Source: Yamagishiella unicocca
Lineage: Eukaryota > Chlorophyta > Chlorophyceae > Chlamydomonadales > Volvocaceae
Length of the DNA: 64,000 bases
Assembly (NCBI GenBank): GCA_003116995.1
Contig: BDSL01000071.1
Location: 248,001 to 312,000, forward strand
Direction of reading: 5' to 3'
Shown: piece after piece, positions 32,224 through 45,800 of the stretch
Position numbering within the stretch: position 1 is the first letter of the stretch
Layout of the letters: every line of letters starts with the position of its first letter
Made by a program: the position numbers and the translations under genes
The notes under the pieces: model-generated
What the model was told of the DNA's origin: nothing
Seen by the model: the letters and a program-made list of their open reading frames with translations, nothing else
The model's database searches: none

Positions 32224-35200
32224 AATGAAACGCACAAAATGCGCCGATGTGCCAAGCCGTGCGCGTTTCGGTTTGGCCAACTAAGTCGGTCGTCCAGGCT
32301 TGTACATTTAACTGTCCTTGTAACTAGTACGAGATTACAAGGTCTGGAGTATGCTACGGGAGGGCCAGGCCGCGAACTACACACCGTGCACCGCATACGT
32401 TCCCGTCTCTGCCGTACCCTGCCGATGGGTGCCGCCCCCATGGCAGGCCATCAACACGTTGGGAATCTGGGGAGCGCATTGTTCCACCGATTCATCCAAC
32501 CAACGGCATTTGGGTCAGCGACACCGATGCAGAAGGTACCGCGACCCCACGGTACCGGTATCTGCGCCTTGCGGGCAGCGGTCAACAGCGCGCGGCCACC
32601 ATCTGGTGCAGTGGGGTCGTCGCTGCACAGAGCACAGGTGGTGGCCCCCACGCGCGCCGCGGCAACCGGGTCGGCTGCTACCTCACCAGAAGGTAGGACA
32701 AGCGAACAGACGCGATGCGATATCCACAGCTGCGACAGCGTTTCGGGGCACTAGCCGCACAGAGGGTAGGGTGGCATAGAGACCGGTTACCCGACATGGG
32801 TAGGATAGCTGGCGCATTGTCTTCGGACCCATACTTGTGGGCGCATGTTGGAGCACTTGGATTGACTACCGGCTAACCTGTGGAAGCGGCCAGTCATCGG
32901 CCGTTTAAAGAAACGAATGTGCGGTAAGGAGCGACGCGCAAGACGGAGAACCGGGTTGGTGGAATGGGACATCATGAGGCGAGACACGGTGCAACGGGCA
33001 GGGGGTAGAGGATTTGCATGTGGGTCATTTGCGTGGCACACATTGCGATGGTGGATGAGGGCTGGTGGCAACCGCCTGGAGCTGATTACGCGCCAACGGG
33101 TGGAGATCGCGATTGCTGTGCAGGTCCCGAGAGTACGGCACCGTAGTCTGCGTGATCCAGTCCGTTTGCTACCCCGCGGCACGGACTCAGCTTCTTGCCG
33201 TGCAGACGTCACTGGGCATTTTCCTCACGGTTTGAAGCTGTGTTGGTAGCATAAGGGTCAACAGCAGAGGCGGCAAATGTCGCCCTAGCGGATGCAGTGT
33301 ATGCAGAGAAATGGATGGCAAAGGCTTTTGATCATGTTCGATCGACCAGCGGGATCACCTCGCCAAGGAGCCAGATAATTTGCACAAAAAAAACCGTTGC
33401 AACAACGCCGCGGATGGTTATTCCCTAAGATATTAACAACTCTCGGTACAGAAAAGCATGGGTGCCAGCAGCAGCAGCAGCGGTCTGTAAAAAAGTAGCA
33501 TACACATTCGGCCTACACCACGTCACTCAGCAGTAACAACTTCCGCCGACCAAAGCCGCGCAAAATCGCAAGCCTCACCGGTTGCCTAGCCTGCCTGCAT
33601 CCTTCGGGCAGCGGGAAGAGACGAGAAGACGTTTCCCGAAGCAAATTATTGGATACCGATCCACCTGCTCCATGCAACCGGTGCGCAGAGCTCTTCCGCC
33701 GAGGAACATAATACCGGTCAACATATGCCAGCACAGTGCGCTTCTTGATGCTTCCTCCGGCTTTGAAACCCACCTTTATTTCCTCCGCACAGGGTCGGAT
33801 TCCAACAGTAGCACACCACGGCACAGCACCTCCGGCTGCAGCCGACGCAGCCACAACGAATTCTGGTTGGTATGCAAAGGCATCCTGGGCCCTATGCGCT
33901 CACAGGGTTGGTATAAATTGTACGACACATAAGACGCTTCTTATTTTGGGGCTGTGTGGGGGGGGGGCCGACCGCACCGCACCGGCCCCCCCCTCATCCG
34001 CACCCTTGGCAGGGCAGCAGGGAGCTCCACTTTATGACCATTACCACTCACGCATCTAGTTTATCAGGCCGAAACTAGGCCATCTGGCAGGATCCTGGAT
34101 CCAGCCGCTGCGCGTGGCACGACCCAACACGAAAAACACACCACATCACATCACACCACACCACACCGCATAGAGACGCATATCAGGCCAACCGGCGATA
34201 GCCGCGCGTGGCGCACACCCCTTGTTGGGGCACCCTGACCGCAGCGTAAGGCCAGTCTTGGCAATTTAGGGCAGTATTCCACAAAAACGCACGTCACAGT
34301 AAAACCCGCAAACCCCCAGCGCGATCCACTCGCAGCCCTCGGGTACGATGCGCCCGCTAGCCAGGCGCCAGGTTACCTGCCAGCTCCCGCCTCGCCCCGG
34401 CAGGTCGACGCGCAGCGGCGTACCGCAGCTCAAACGCGCCGCTCCAGGAGGGGCGACAGGGGACCGTGGGGAAGCGCCGGGGGACGAACACGACGGCTTG
34501 CGCCGTACTTCTGTCGTACTTCCGTCGGTGCTTCCTTCCGCACACCTCCTTCCCCCACAAGAAGACTCACGCCGGAAGGTCTGGCACTTCGGTCGACGAT
34601 CGACACCAGCGCGAGCGCAGTTTATTGCCCACCACCCACCCCATCAACACACGATGCACGCCATGCGCACGTGAACCAACGCACGCGCGTTGACGAACCC
34701 ACGTGCCCACGTGCCGCTGAAGGCGCGCGACCTCAAACGACCGCAACCAGACCGTCCGCGCGCTGGGAAAGCTTGCACCATCCACACTGGGGTTACCCCA
34801 AGTGGGCGGCCCTCCACTGCCACATCGATTTCTCCTCGCCGCCGGATCCGCGGCGTGCAGCCAAGGAGAGCTGCGGAATCAAGAACCAAACCGGAACGTG
34901 AAGTGCGACAAAGAGGCTAACCCCTGGCTACCGTACCTCCATCAAACGTCGGCGCCCGCGAGTTCGGCCGCGTACGGGCCTCCCACGCCGGCCTGCCTCC
35001 CCCGGCCGCAACCACCAACCACCAACAACGAAATTGTTTGCTTTCATGTAACGGTCATAACAGGCAACGAACACGTCCCTCCAGTACCACATCCATCCTT
35101 TCCTTAAGAATTACCCTGTTCGACATCCTTCCCGAGGACGCGGGCAGCCGGCGCCGTACAGACCCGGCCTCAGCGGCCATAGGCTCGCCAACCCAAGTCA

Positions 35201-36821
35201 ACGCATCCGGAGCTGCCGCCTCACACTTGCCCATTCGACATCCTCCCGACGGACCAAGTTCCGGTTTCGGAGGTCGCTACAACAGCGCAACCGCGGTGGC
35301 GTGCCCACACGCCGGCGCTGACACCCGTCACGGCGAAGGCCCCACGGCAAAGGCCCCATCCTGTCTTTCTTGATACGCCACTTTCAGGCTAGGCGCCACG
35401 ACTCATCCAGTACACAGACGTCGCACCAATCTTCACATTGCGGCCCTGTTTCCTTTTCTTGCCGCAACGATACGATCTCCACACCGAGCAGGCCCACCCC
35501 GGGCCGGCAGGGCGCTTGGCGGAACCTCATTCCCGGCCTGCCCTGCACTCATGCAACGACACGCGGTGCGCTGGGGGGGGGGGCGCTCGCAGACGACTGC
35601 AGCGCATCCATTAGTACAACCATTAATCCCATGCATCGGGGGTGACGGCGGCGGCACGACCCACGGGTCACTTGCTGCACGAGCTCTCGCACTCGCACCC
35701 GGCGCGCAAGGGGGTTGCTCTGGACGCGGGCCTCCGCCCCTGCGGAGTCTCTGGCGAGTTTCAATGTCCCTCAATGTCCCTCAAAAGTCCTCATTCATCT
35801 CACTTCCCCGAGTAACATTCGCAACGAGACTCCAAATCAAACTATCGCGTTGCCGCCAGCTAAAACAAAACACGCCGTCGCCCCATTCTTGTGTCCTTTG
35901 CATCATCGGCCTCGGAAGCTTGCGACGGACCATGACGAAAGCGCATTGGCGCCAAAAAACCCACAACACAAGACACGGGCCACCGCGAGCTCAAGAACGG
36001 CATCAAACCACGCATAGGATATATTGTTTCCTACCAGTACGACATCCTCTCTCCGGGGCCCGAATGCGTGCACACTTCGCAGTCCGCACGCGCGGACTGC
36101 AGACATCGTACATAGTCGTACGTTCGCCGTACCTGGCCGTACACGGTCAAACAGGTGCCCGGGCCAGCCCCGGCCCCGGCCGCCGTACGATCCTTGGTCC
36201 GGCATTGCTTGTGCTGTGGCCGCCGAGTGCAGGCGCAGGCCTCGCACAACCACCTTTCCGTTACGTTCTGATGGGGTTACGACAAAGCAAACACCTCTCA
36301 ACACGCCCATAGGTTGGCGCTCCCATGACTACATGGGGGCGGGCAAGAAAAACACAGAGGTGTAGACAAGAGAGCGAGATACGACAGCACCTCGTGCACT
36401 AGCAGTCGCCTCGGCGCTCAGGCAAAGGGTGGCTGAACCCCAGCTCCCCCCTGGACCTGTGCGGTTGCAGGTAGATCCGGGATCCACCACCGTACCGTAC
36501 GACAGCGACGACGTGGATCGGACGCGGCGCGGACCGTCCCCGCCAAGGCCACTGCCCCAGCCCCATTTCCCCTCCTCCTCTTCTTCTTCCTCCTCCGCGC
36601 CTCTCGTAATCCATCACGACCGCATCACCGCCGTCGTGGCCAATCCTCAAACGATTGCCGTACCATTGCCGTACCAACATGCTAACCGCAACTTGTGTCA
36701 ATTCTGGTGCTTAGTACATTGCAGCTCAAACGTCTCAGCCTCGGGACAGAGCGTCAACCTACCGCACGCACCCAACGCACCGGTACCGATCTTCGTCTCG
36801 ACCCAGCGCCCCCCCCCCAGC
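32224..36821. other. 4.6-kb intergenic stretch, no recognised gene
   Basis: It lies between the RTRAF start and the WD40 gene stop, so it should hold the RTRAF promoter and the WD40 3' UTR. Open frames on both strands overlap each other, lack recognisable domains and lack convincing splice patterns. Visible elements: a forward copy of the short interspersed repeat at 32768-32880, a CACATCACATCACACCACAC simple repeat at 34139-34168, and a G-run at 35572-35582. A small unknown gene cannot be excluded. Confidence 0.45.
32768..32880 (+). repeat. Short interspersed repeat, near full-length copy
   Basis: One of the longest copies of family I: GGTGGCATAGAGACCGGTTA, then GGATAGCTGGCGCATTG, CTTCGGAC, GTGGGCGCATGTTGGAGC, ACTTGGATTGACTACCGG. 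Related copies sit at 1197-1265 (reverse), 1485-1580, 25838-25925 (reverse), 31130-31270 and 43683-43750. Confidence 0.85.
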
Positions 36822-39800
36822 CTAACCCTGCAACTCCTCGGCAAAGTCCAGGAAGTGCACAGTGCCCGCTGCGTCGCCCGCAACCACAATGTCGGAAATG
36901 GGGTTGCCTGGTCAGGCGCGGGACGGGGAGCGAGCGGTTGGGCGGTTGGGCAGGTTAGGAGTTTTAAGGCGAAACCCGCGAACCGACAAAAAAGGCAATC
37001 GAGTAAATCACAGGCCTCCCAGACCATCTACACACGTCCCGCGGTGCCTTCAATGCACCATGAAGAGGCCTTCCTAGAATGTCATCCACGCCGCCCCTCT
37101 TTACCTCCCGGCTGCACATAGCCCCCCTTCCCTGCTCCCTCGAAGCCCTCCCCCTCGAAGCCCTCCCCTCCCCCTCCCGCCCTGCCCCATCGCTTACCCC
37201 CTCCCCCTCCCGCCCTGCCCCACTTGCTTACCCGCGAAACACGCCGACGTGATGGCAGAGTCGCACATGAAGAACGCCTGCTGTCGCCCGTCCAGCGAGC
37301 GCCACAGCCGCAGCGTGCAGTCCTGGCTGCCGGTCAGCAGGAAGCGGCTGTCCGGCGACCACATGAGCACGGACAAGGTGGCCTTGTGGGCGTCCAGGGA
37401 GGGCAGGCAGCAGCGACCCACGAGGTCCCAAACAACCTACGGAGCGAGCCCGGGGGGTGAGGCGAGTGCGTGAGGCGAGTGAGTGAGGCGAGTGGGTGAG
37501 GTGAGTGAGGCGAGTGGGTGAGGTGAGTGAGTGAGGCGAGTGGGTGAGGTGAGGTAGTGAGGCGAGTGTGTCGTTATCGGCGGTGGATGGCGCTGCCGCG
37601 CAGGATGCAACAGTCCGTAGTGGGAGTGCAGCAGGGTGGGAGTGCAGCAGGATGGGAGTGCAGCAGGATGGGAGTGCAGCAGGGTGGGAGTGCAGCAGGA
37701 TGGGAGTGCAGCAGGAACGCGATGTGTTTTGAGATGAGGGGGGAAACGGAGGAAGCGGAAAGCCCGCCGCACCACTCCAAACCCATCCCATCGCAACCGC
37801 CCTTTCCCGCTCCGGCGATATACCGGCGCACCCCTCCCCGCTACCCCACCCCGCCCCCCCTGGACCCACCACACTGTGGTCTTGCCTCTCCCCCCAAAAC
37901 CTGTCCTTGTCGCGTAAACGGTTCTTATGTATACCACCTCCCCCCAAAACCCCATCCCGGCCCCCCTGGACCCACCACCGTGTAATCCTCCAGCGCAACC
38001 GCCATCCAGCGGCTGTCCGGACTGAAGCTCACGGAGATGGGCGGCTGCGGGTGGTCGAGCACCGCCACGGGCGCGCCGTTGGCCAGCCGGGTTACACGGA
38101 CGGTTTTGTCGTACGCGGTTGTTGCCAGCAGGACCTCGTCTCCGGAGATGTCTGCGGCCACGAGGGGCTCGGTGTGTCCCTCGACCACGTAGCGGGTGCT
38201 GGCTGCGGGGTGGTTGGGGGGTTGGTTGGGGTGGTTGGGGGGTTGGTTGGGGGGGTTGGGGTTTCATAGTTGGGAGGTTGGGAGTTGGGGGTGTAACGTG
38301 GGGATCGGGGTTGGGGTTAACATTACTAATCCGCCGGGCGGGTGAGTGGGTGAGTGGGTGAGTGAGCGGGTAAGTGGGTGAGCGGGTGAGCGGGTGAGTG
38401 GGTGGGTGCCGAGGGTACCAAAGGCCCGTCTCCAGGCGGCAGGGCTCTCCCCAAACGGAGAGTCGGCAGGTGGACAGCGGCACCGGGGGGATGCTGCTGC
38501 CGTACTGATGGTCGCAAGCAGGGGCGCCCACACTGGCTGCTGCCGCACTGATGGTCGCAAGCAGGGGCGCCCACACTGGCTGCTGCTGTGCCGTGGTACC
38601 GCAGCAGGTAGCCCCTTCCTCCCAAACCCAAACCCGCTCGCCCCCCGACCCACCCGTCTCCACGTCCCACACGCGTGCCGTACAGTCCTTGCTGATGGTG
38701 ACCGCCGTACGGCCGTCGCGCGTCAAATACACAGCGTTGACGCCCCCGCTGTGCGTCCGGGAGGCATCGCGCTCCCCCCGCTTGATCAGCTGTGCCGTAC
38801 AACGCCCCGCCGTCACGTCCCAGATGCTGACGGTGCTGTCGAACAGCAGCACCGCCGCGCACTTGCAGGCGGCATCAAAGGCCATGTGTTTTACCCGGCT
38901 GCCCTGCTGCGCCGGCAGGCTGGCGCGGAGGGGATCGTACGGCATCGACGTCACCACCTCCAGCAGGCTACGACCCGACTTGAAGCTGCCGGTGCCCGTA
39001 AGGCCCCCCGGGCGAGGGCTGCCGGCGGTGGAGCTGAGCAGCCGCAGAGGCAGCGCCGACGGAGTGATCTTTGGCGCGGACCGGCTGTCGGGGCCGGCGG
39101 CGCCGCTGGTACGCGGCTTCAGTGCCGCCAGCACCCGCTCCGGGTCCTCCTCATCGCTGATGCGGTTGCCGCGGGTGCCGTCGCCAGTCGCCTCCGTCGC
39201 CTCCGTTGCCTCGGCGTCAGTGGTGTCTGCGGTGCTGAGCATGGGGCTGCAGGTGCCCAGCATGCGGCCGCCGCCGCCGCCGTTGGCGCCGCCGCCGACG
39301 CTCTGCCCCCCCGCGCTTCCGTTGCCTGTGGTCATGGTCTGCATCATGATCTCCCTCCGCTCCATGGAGCGGCGGTTGCCCACCACGGAGGCGGCGGCCG
39401 AGTACTCGGCCCAGTTCCAGTGGCAGATCTGGTGAGGGGGTCAGGAGGGCGGGGTCAGGGTCAGATGGGGGGTTTCAGGGTCAGATAGGGGGGGTCAGGG
39501 TCAGATGAGGGGGGGGGGGTAGGGTCAGATGGGGGGTTTCAGGGTCAGGTCGGGGGGGTCAGGGTCAGATAGGGGGGGTCAGGGGACCCACCTGGCGATC
39601 GCCGCTGCCCGTCAGCACGTGTTGTCCGTCCGTCGACACCTGCATGAAGCGCACTGCCGCCTGATGGCCGTCCATGCGCTTCAGGCAGACGCCCTGGGAG
39701 TGTGTGTGGGGGGGGGAGGGGCAAGGTGACGGAGGAGTGGTGGTGGCGCGAGGGAGACGAGTGGGCGCCGGGTTTAGGGTTTAGGAAGGAAGGGATGCCG

Positions 39801-42800
39801 GGTTTGAGGATTAGGAAGGAGGGGACCCAGGGATGCCGAAAAGGGGCGATGGTGTGGTCATACCTCAGGGGGCCGCGAGGAACTGTCCAACCTGTCCAGC
39901 GCGCCCCCGCCCCTCTCCCATACAAACCCCACCCGCAAAAACACACACGGCACGGCACAACTCACCGTCTCCCCCCGCCCCATCATTTTCCCCCGCCCCC
40001 TCGTCCCCCCTGGCCCCTGACCACCCCCCCGCAAACCCACCTCCACCGGGTCCCAGAGGAACACTCGGCCGTCATCTCCCGCCGACACCACCAGCTGCCC
40101 GTCCGGCAGCGACTGCAGCACCGACACGCGGCCGCCGTGCGTGGGCGGTGGGGGGTTCGAGTCCGACACCGCCGCCAGGTCCCACACGCGCGCCGTGCTG
40201 TCCTCCCCGGCAGTCACCGCGAAGCGGCCGCGCTGCGTCAGCACCACCACCGAGACCTCCCCCGTGTGGCCCTCCAGTACGACATCGCGCTTGCCGGTGG
40301 CCATGTCCCACATGGCGCACGTGCCGTCGCCTGGAGGGGGGGTTACGAAAAAAGAACCGGTTACTCGACGTGGGGCAACGGGGGAGGGAGAACGGCCGTG
40401 GCGGGGAGGGAGGGGGAAGGTGCAGAACCGAGAACCGAGAGCCGGGGTCGGGGAGGGGCGAGGAGGGTCGGGGAGGGGCGAGGAGGGTCGGGGAGGGGCG
40501 AGGAGGGTCGGGGAGGGGCGAGGAGGGTCGGGGAGGGGCGAGGAGGGTCGGGGAGGGGCGCGATGCGTTTCAAGTTGCGACCCTTCCATGCGGCCCCGGG
40601 TCTCAATGTGATGGGGAGACGGAAACGGCACGGGTCCGACAGGGTCGTGAGTAATGGTAATGGGATTGGTAATGGAAATGGGATTGGTAATGGTAATGGG
40701 ATTGGTAATGGTAATGGGATTGGTAATGGTAATGGGATTGGCAATGGTACACACGCACAGCTAGAGGCGAGAATGGTACACATGCAGGTAGAGTCGAGGG
40801 GACGGGGAGACTGGCCTCTGCCCGGAGCCACTGCTTCTGCTGCTACTGCCGCCGCCCCTGTTGCTCCCCTCCATCCACCCGCTCTCACCCGACACTGTGA
40901 CTGCCTTGGTGCAGTCGCGGGTGATGGCGCCATCCGCCACGTGGGCACTATGGCCCTCAAGCACCTGGCAGCAGCGGCGCGGGAGGCAGCGGCCAAGAGA
41001 GCGCAGGCGGCGATCACTGTGGTCGTCGTCGTCGTCGTCGTGGTGAGAAATCAGAGTTCGCCATGCCTCAAACACGTGACAATGGGTGGGAAGCTGTGCT
41101 TGGCAGAAAGGTATGTTCTACTGCCACGTCTTGATTTTCTTGCAAGAAAGTAAATGCTCCGAAGTAAATAAGGGTCTCGATTGTTTGTGGGAAATTCCGG
41201 CTTTGCGCTGCTGCGTCCATGCGCAACTCCTCCCTGCCCCCGCCCACCAGCTTGATCCGACCCACGGGTCTTCCTGCCACACCCACCAGCTTGATCCGAC
41301 CCACGGGTCTCCCGCTCACACCCACCAGCTTTATCTCGCCCGTCTCGCAGTCCCACACTCGCGCCGTGTTATCGTCCGAGGCGGTGATGGCCCAGCTGCC
41401 ACCGGGGTCCACGGTGACCCGGTTGAGGCGGCCGGTGTGGCCGCTCAGCACGAACAGGCAGCGGCCCTTGAGCGCGTCCCAGATACGAGCGGTGGAGTCC
41501 TGGGGGGTTAAGCGCCAGGGGGCAGGGTGAACATCGGTAGGTGAAATCGACTCAAGCAGGGTCCGGAGACCCGCCCGGGGGGGTTTTGAGGAAGACCCGC
41601 CCGGAGGAGTTTCGAGGGAGACCCGCCCGGGGGGGGTTCTAGCCCCCCCGCCCGGGGGGGGGGGGCTAGATAACCTGCTTACGGACAACAGGGGGCGGAG
41701 GGAGGCGGGGAAGGGGCTGAAGGAGGGGGTGCAGGGTTTTCGGGTTTTGGGGGCAGACGAGGAGGAGCCGATGGGGGGACATCATGCGGATCATATCTCG
41801 TGGAGGCTGCTGCGTCGCAAGCGGCACAGCACCTCTGCACACGTTTTAGTACACTGCTGCTGCCAGCTCTCTTCCGCGGCGCGGTGCCCCTCGTGCCCAC
41901 CACCCACCCTTCCTACCCCACCTCCTCCCCTCCTCCCCGCCCTTCCCTCCTCTCTCCCCGCCCTTCCCTCCTCCCTCCCCGCCCTTCCCTCCTCCCCGCC
42001 CCCTGCTCACGTGCGATGCGGTGACCACCCGGTGCGAAGTGCCCACGAAGGCCGCACTGGTGACCCAGCCCCCGTGCCCCTCCAGCACGTGCATCTCCTC
42101 GCCGTCCTCGTCCAGGTCCCACACGCGGCCGGAGAAGTCGTCAGACACGGTCACCGCCAGGGTGCCGTCCGCGCAAACACACACGTCCAGCACAGAGCCG
42201 GCCAGGCCTGGTGATGGGGGCGGGGGTTGGCATAAAAACCGTTTGCAGGGGCGGGGTGGGGGGAAGAAAGGGGCGGGGGAAACGGGGAAAAAAGGGGGGA
42301 CGGGGAGAACCAGGGGGGAGGTGGGGATGTGGGTTTCGAGTTCGGGACCTGGGATTGGGGGTTTACAAGAGGTTTGGGTTTGAAAGTAAAGAGGTAAGTG
42401 GACATGAAAACCCGTGGCAGTAATCTTGAGGGATCGAGGGCATAGGTGGAAAGGATAAGCCATCGGGCAAGGTTGACCGACGGAAGTACACCACACACGC
42501 ACACCCAGGTAGGTCGGCAGGTTCGGGTTGTCCTCTTCCCCCTTCCCCCCACCGAAGAGCCCTCCCCTCCCCCCCCTTCGCTCCGAAACCCACCCGACGT
42601 TCCTCCGTGCCCCGTCAGCACCGCCTCGCACTCCCCGCTCTGCAGGTTCCACACTCGGGCGGTGCGGTCCTCAGAGGCGGTCACCACTCGGATGCCCTGC
42701 TTGTCGACAGCCAGAGCGTTGATCCTGGAGGGCGTGGGCAGGTGGGGCAGGTGGAGGGTTGGTGGGGCAGGTGGGGCAGGTGGAGGGTTGGTGGGGCAGG

Positions 42801-45800
42801 TGGGGCAGGTGGAGGGTTGGTGGGGCAGGTGGGGCAGGTGGGGCAGGTGGAGGGTTGGTGGGGCAGGTGGGGCAGGTGGGGCACGTGGAGGGTTGGTGGG
42901 GCAGGTGGGGCAGGTGGAGGGTTGGTGGGGCAGGTGGGGCAGGTGGAGGGTTGGTGGGGCAGGTGGGGCAGGTGGAGGGTTGGTGGGGCAGGTGGGGCAG
43001 GTGGAGGGTTGGTGGGGCAGGTGGGGCAGGTGGAGGGTTGGTGGGGCAGAAGGGGCAGGTGGGGTAGGAGGGGCAGGAGGGGCAGGTGGGGCAGGTGGGG
43101 CAGGAGGGGCAGGTGGGGCAGGTGGGGCAGGTGGGGCAGGAGGGGCAGGTGGGGCAGGTGGGGCAGGTGGGGCAGGTGGGATCTAGGGCCTCGGGGGTGT
43201 CACGCGGGGCGGATTGGGGATCGCTAGTCAGTCTTCATAATGCTTGAAAGGCTGATGGGCAGAGGGCGCCGCCCATCAGCACCGCCCTCGTCCCTCAGCA
43301 GCTGACTACAGGCACGCCCCGCCCCGCCCCGCCCCGCCACCCCACCCCACCCCGCCCCTCTGTTCTAAACGGTTTTTTCGGGCATCCACGGGTCTTCCTC
43401 GAACCCCATCCCGCCACCCCACCCCACCCCGCCCGGCCCCGAGGATTCTCCTTAAACCCGCCCCGCCCGGCCTCCCACCTGGCCGTGTGACCCTTGAGGG
43501 TGTGGGTCACCAGCCCCGCCGCCAGGCTCCACACCGCCGCCGTGCCGTCCGCCGCTGCCACCACCGCCGCCGCGCTGTCCGGCGTGATGCCCACAGCCGT
43601 GAGCGGGGCGTTGCGAGCCAGGTGCATCACACAGTCGCCGATGTTCATATCCCACACCTGTTGGCAGACAACACCCGGGGGGGTGGTAAGAACCGTTTAC
43701 GCGACGGGACAGGATAGTTGGCGCATGGTCGTCGGACACCAATTTCGTGTCCGGGGGCGGGCGGGGGGGGGGGCGCACGGATGAGATTGGCACCATCACG
43801 CCAACATCAGCGCCATCTCTGGCCTAGTGACGACTAAAACAATGCCCAACGGCACCGGCGAAGTCACCGCCACAACGCCAACGCAAGCCCTCTGCCCCTG
43901 CTGCTGGGCCCCCTTCGCGCTTGCCCCTCAAGCCCCTGGTGGTCCCCCTATTCCCCACCTGCCGCCCTTCTGCCCTCCGTCTCCAGTGTCCTGTAACCGG
44001 GCCCCCCCTCCCCGCCACCGCCGCCAACCCCCCTTGCCGCCACCACCACCCCGCCCCCTGCCGCTCCCCCCCCCTGGCCCCCCTGCCTCCAGCCCCCCTG
44101 CCGGCCCCTCCTGCCGCCACAACCCCCGCTGCCGCTACTCCCCCCTCACCCCCGCCGCCAGCCCCCCACCTGCGCCGATCCGTCCTCCGATATGGTGACC
44201 ACGTCGCAGCAGTTGGGCGCAATGGCCACCCGGGTGATGGGTGCCTGGTGGCCCCGCAGGGTCATGCGCTGCACGCCACCGGCCTGGGCGGCACGACCCA
44301 GATGAGGCAGGGGTGCGATTGTTGCGAGGAAAACCCGTGTACGAAAGAGAAAACCGTTTAGAGATGCATGCTGGAGAGGAGAACTTGGTGGGGGAGCTAA
44401 AGTTCGGAGCGGGGGGCGGGGTAAGTTTCCGGGAGGGGTAGACAGAAAACCAGTAGTAAGTTTCAGAGGGGGTTGAGGGGTGCGGACCCATTTGGATGGC
44501 TAGGGGGGAGCATGCTTCAGAGGTGGGGGCCGGGAGCCGCTATGACAGTGACGAGATGCCTTTTTCATTCCTACACATGAGCATACATGCATGGCAGTTG
44601 GTTTACCGGAACGGGAAGCTGATGCGGCTCGGTGAGGTGGCTAGTGACGCGTGTACCGGACCCGCGCTCCTTACCTGTGCAAGGCTGGGCGACCTGGGCA
44701 TCAGGTGCAGCAGTCGGGAGTTCGCGGCCAACATGCTCTCGGCCGCGCATTTGGCCGTCTGTTCGGCAAACCAGTCCTGGAGATGGGAGGAGCGGCAGGG
44801 TGCGGCAGAGAAAGGGAGGGCAGGAGAGGTGTCGCGGGACTTGCGGCGCGAATGTGGATCAGCCGTTATGCCTGAGACGAAGGCGGAAGCTCACGCAAAG
44901 AAGGATGTACTGGTATGCCGTGACGCTAGAGGAGGGAAGACCTAGTCGCGGAAGGCCTAGTCGAGGAAGGCCGACCGCCGACCGATAGTGCGTACGGCGC
45001 CGCGAAGGGGAATCGCGTGATGTGTCGACTATCAAAAATCCGTGTCAATATGATACGGGCAGAGGGAGGCAGCCTCAAATGGGGAGCGAGTCAATCCGCG
45101 CGGAAAGCATCGGCGTCTGCTTCGTGCCTTTGGCGTCGAGGTCATCGACAACTTCCGTCGGTCGCGATAAAGAAAACGCCAGCAATACTAAAACTAGCTA
45201 ACCGACCCACACAAATTCGTCGTTGCTGGCTCCATTTCGCCCGTTCAACCACTCCTTACTCCTTCTGGTGACTCCCGTGTATAGTTCAAATTACATCGAC
45301 AAGAAATGGAAGGGGGATACATCCCAAATACTTCATTATGCTTTCACCTTTCATGTGCTCTCAGCGCTGTTGCCATATCTGCCATGTTGCAGGTATCAAC
45401 GAACAGCATCGCGAAACAACGCTCAAGGATACCATGACAACCCATCTTCATTTTGGGTTTGATAATATTCTGACAGTACTTCGAAAACGCATGTTTCCCT
45501 GGGCTAAGAAGCTACATCGCAAGTTCAAAGCCCAATAAGGAAAACGGCACTTCGACGCGCCCATCTTATACTTTGCTTCGTGAACGGCTCTTCTCAAAGC
45601 CCACGCGGCGCAGCGCTCGCCTATGATTGCTCACCATTTGCTGCCGTACCGCTGATACGTCGCTCTGTTTCCCTCCGTGCTATCCGCCCCACGATGCTGG
45701 CACCTACCCCATTCCATACACAGGCCTTAAGTGTCCGTTGGCGCGCACATCTCCTATTGCGCATGAACGTACGCGGCTGCTGCTGACATCTTCGCGACGG

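Noticed and set aside
42446..43227. Gly/Gln/Val repeat proteins (GQVGQVEGWW type)
   Set aside because: Translations of an intronic minisatellite in the WD40 gene.
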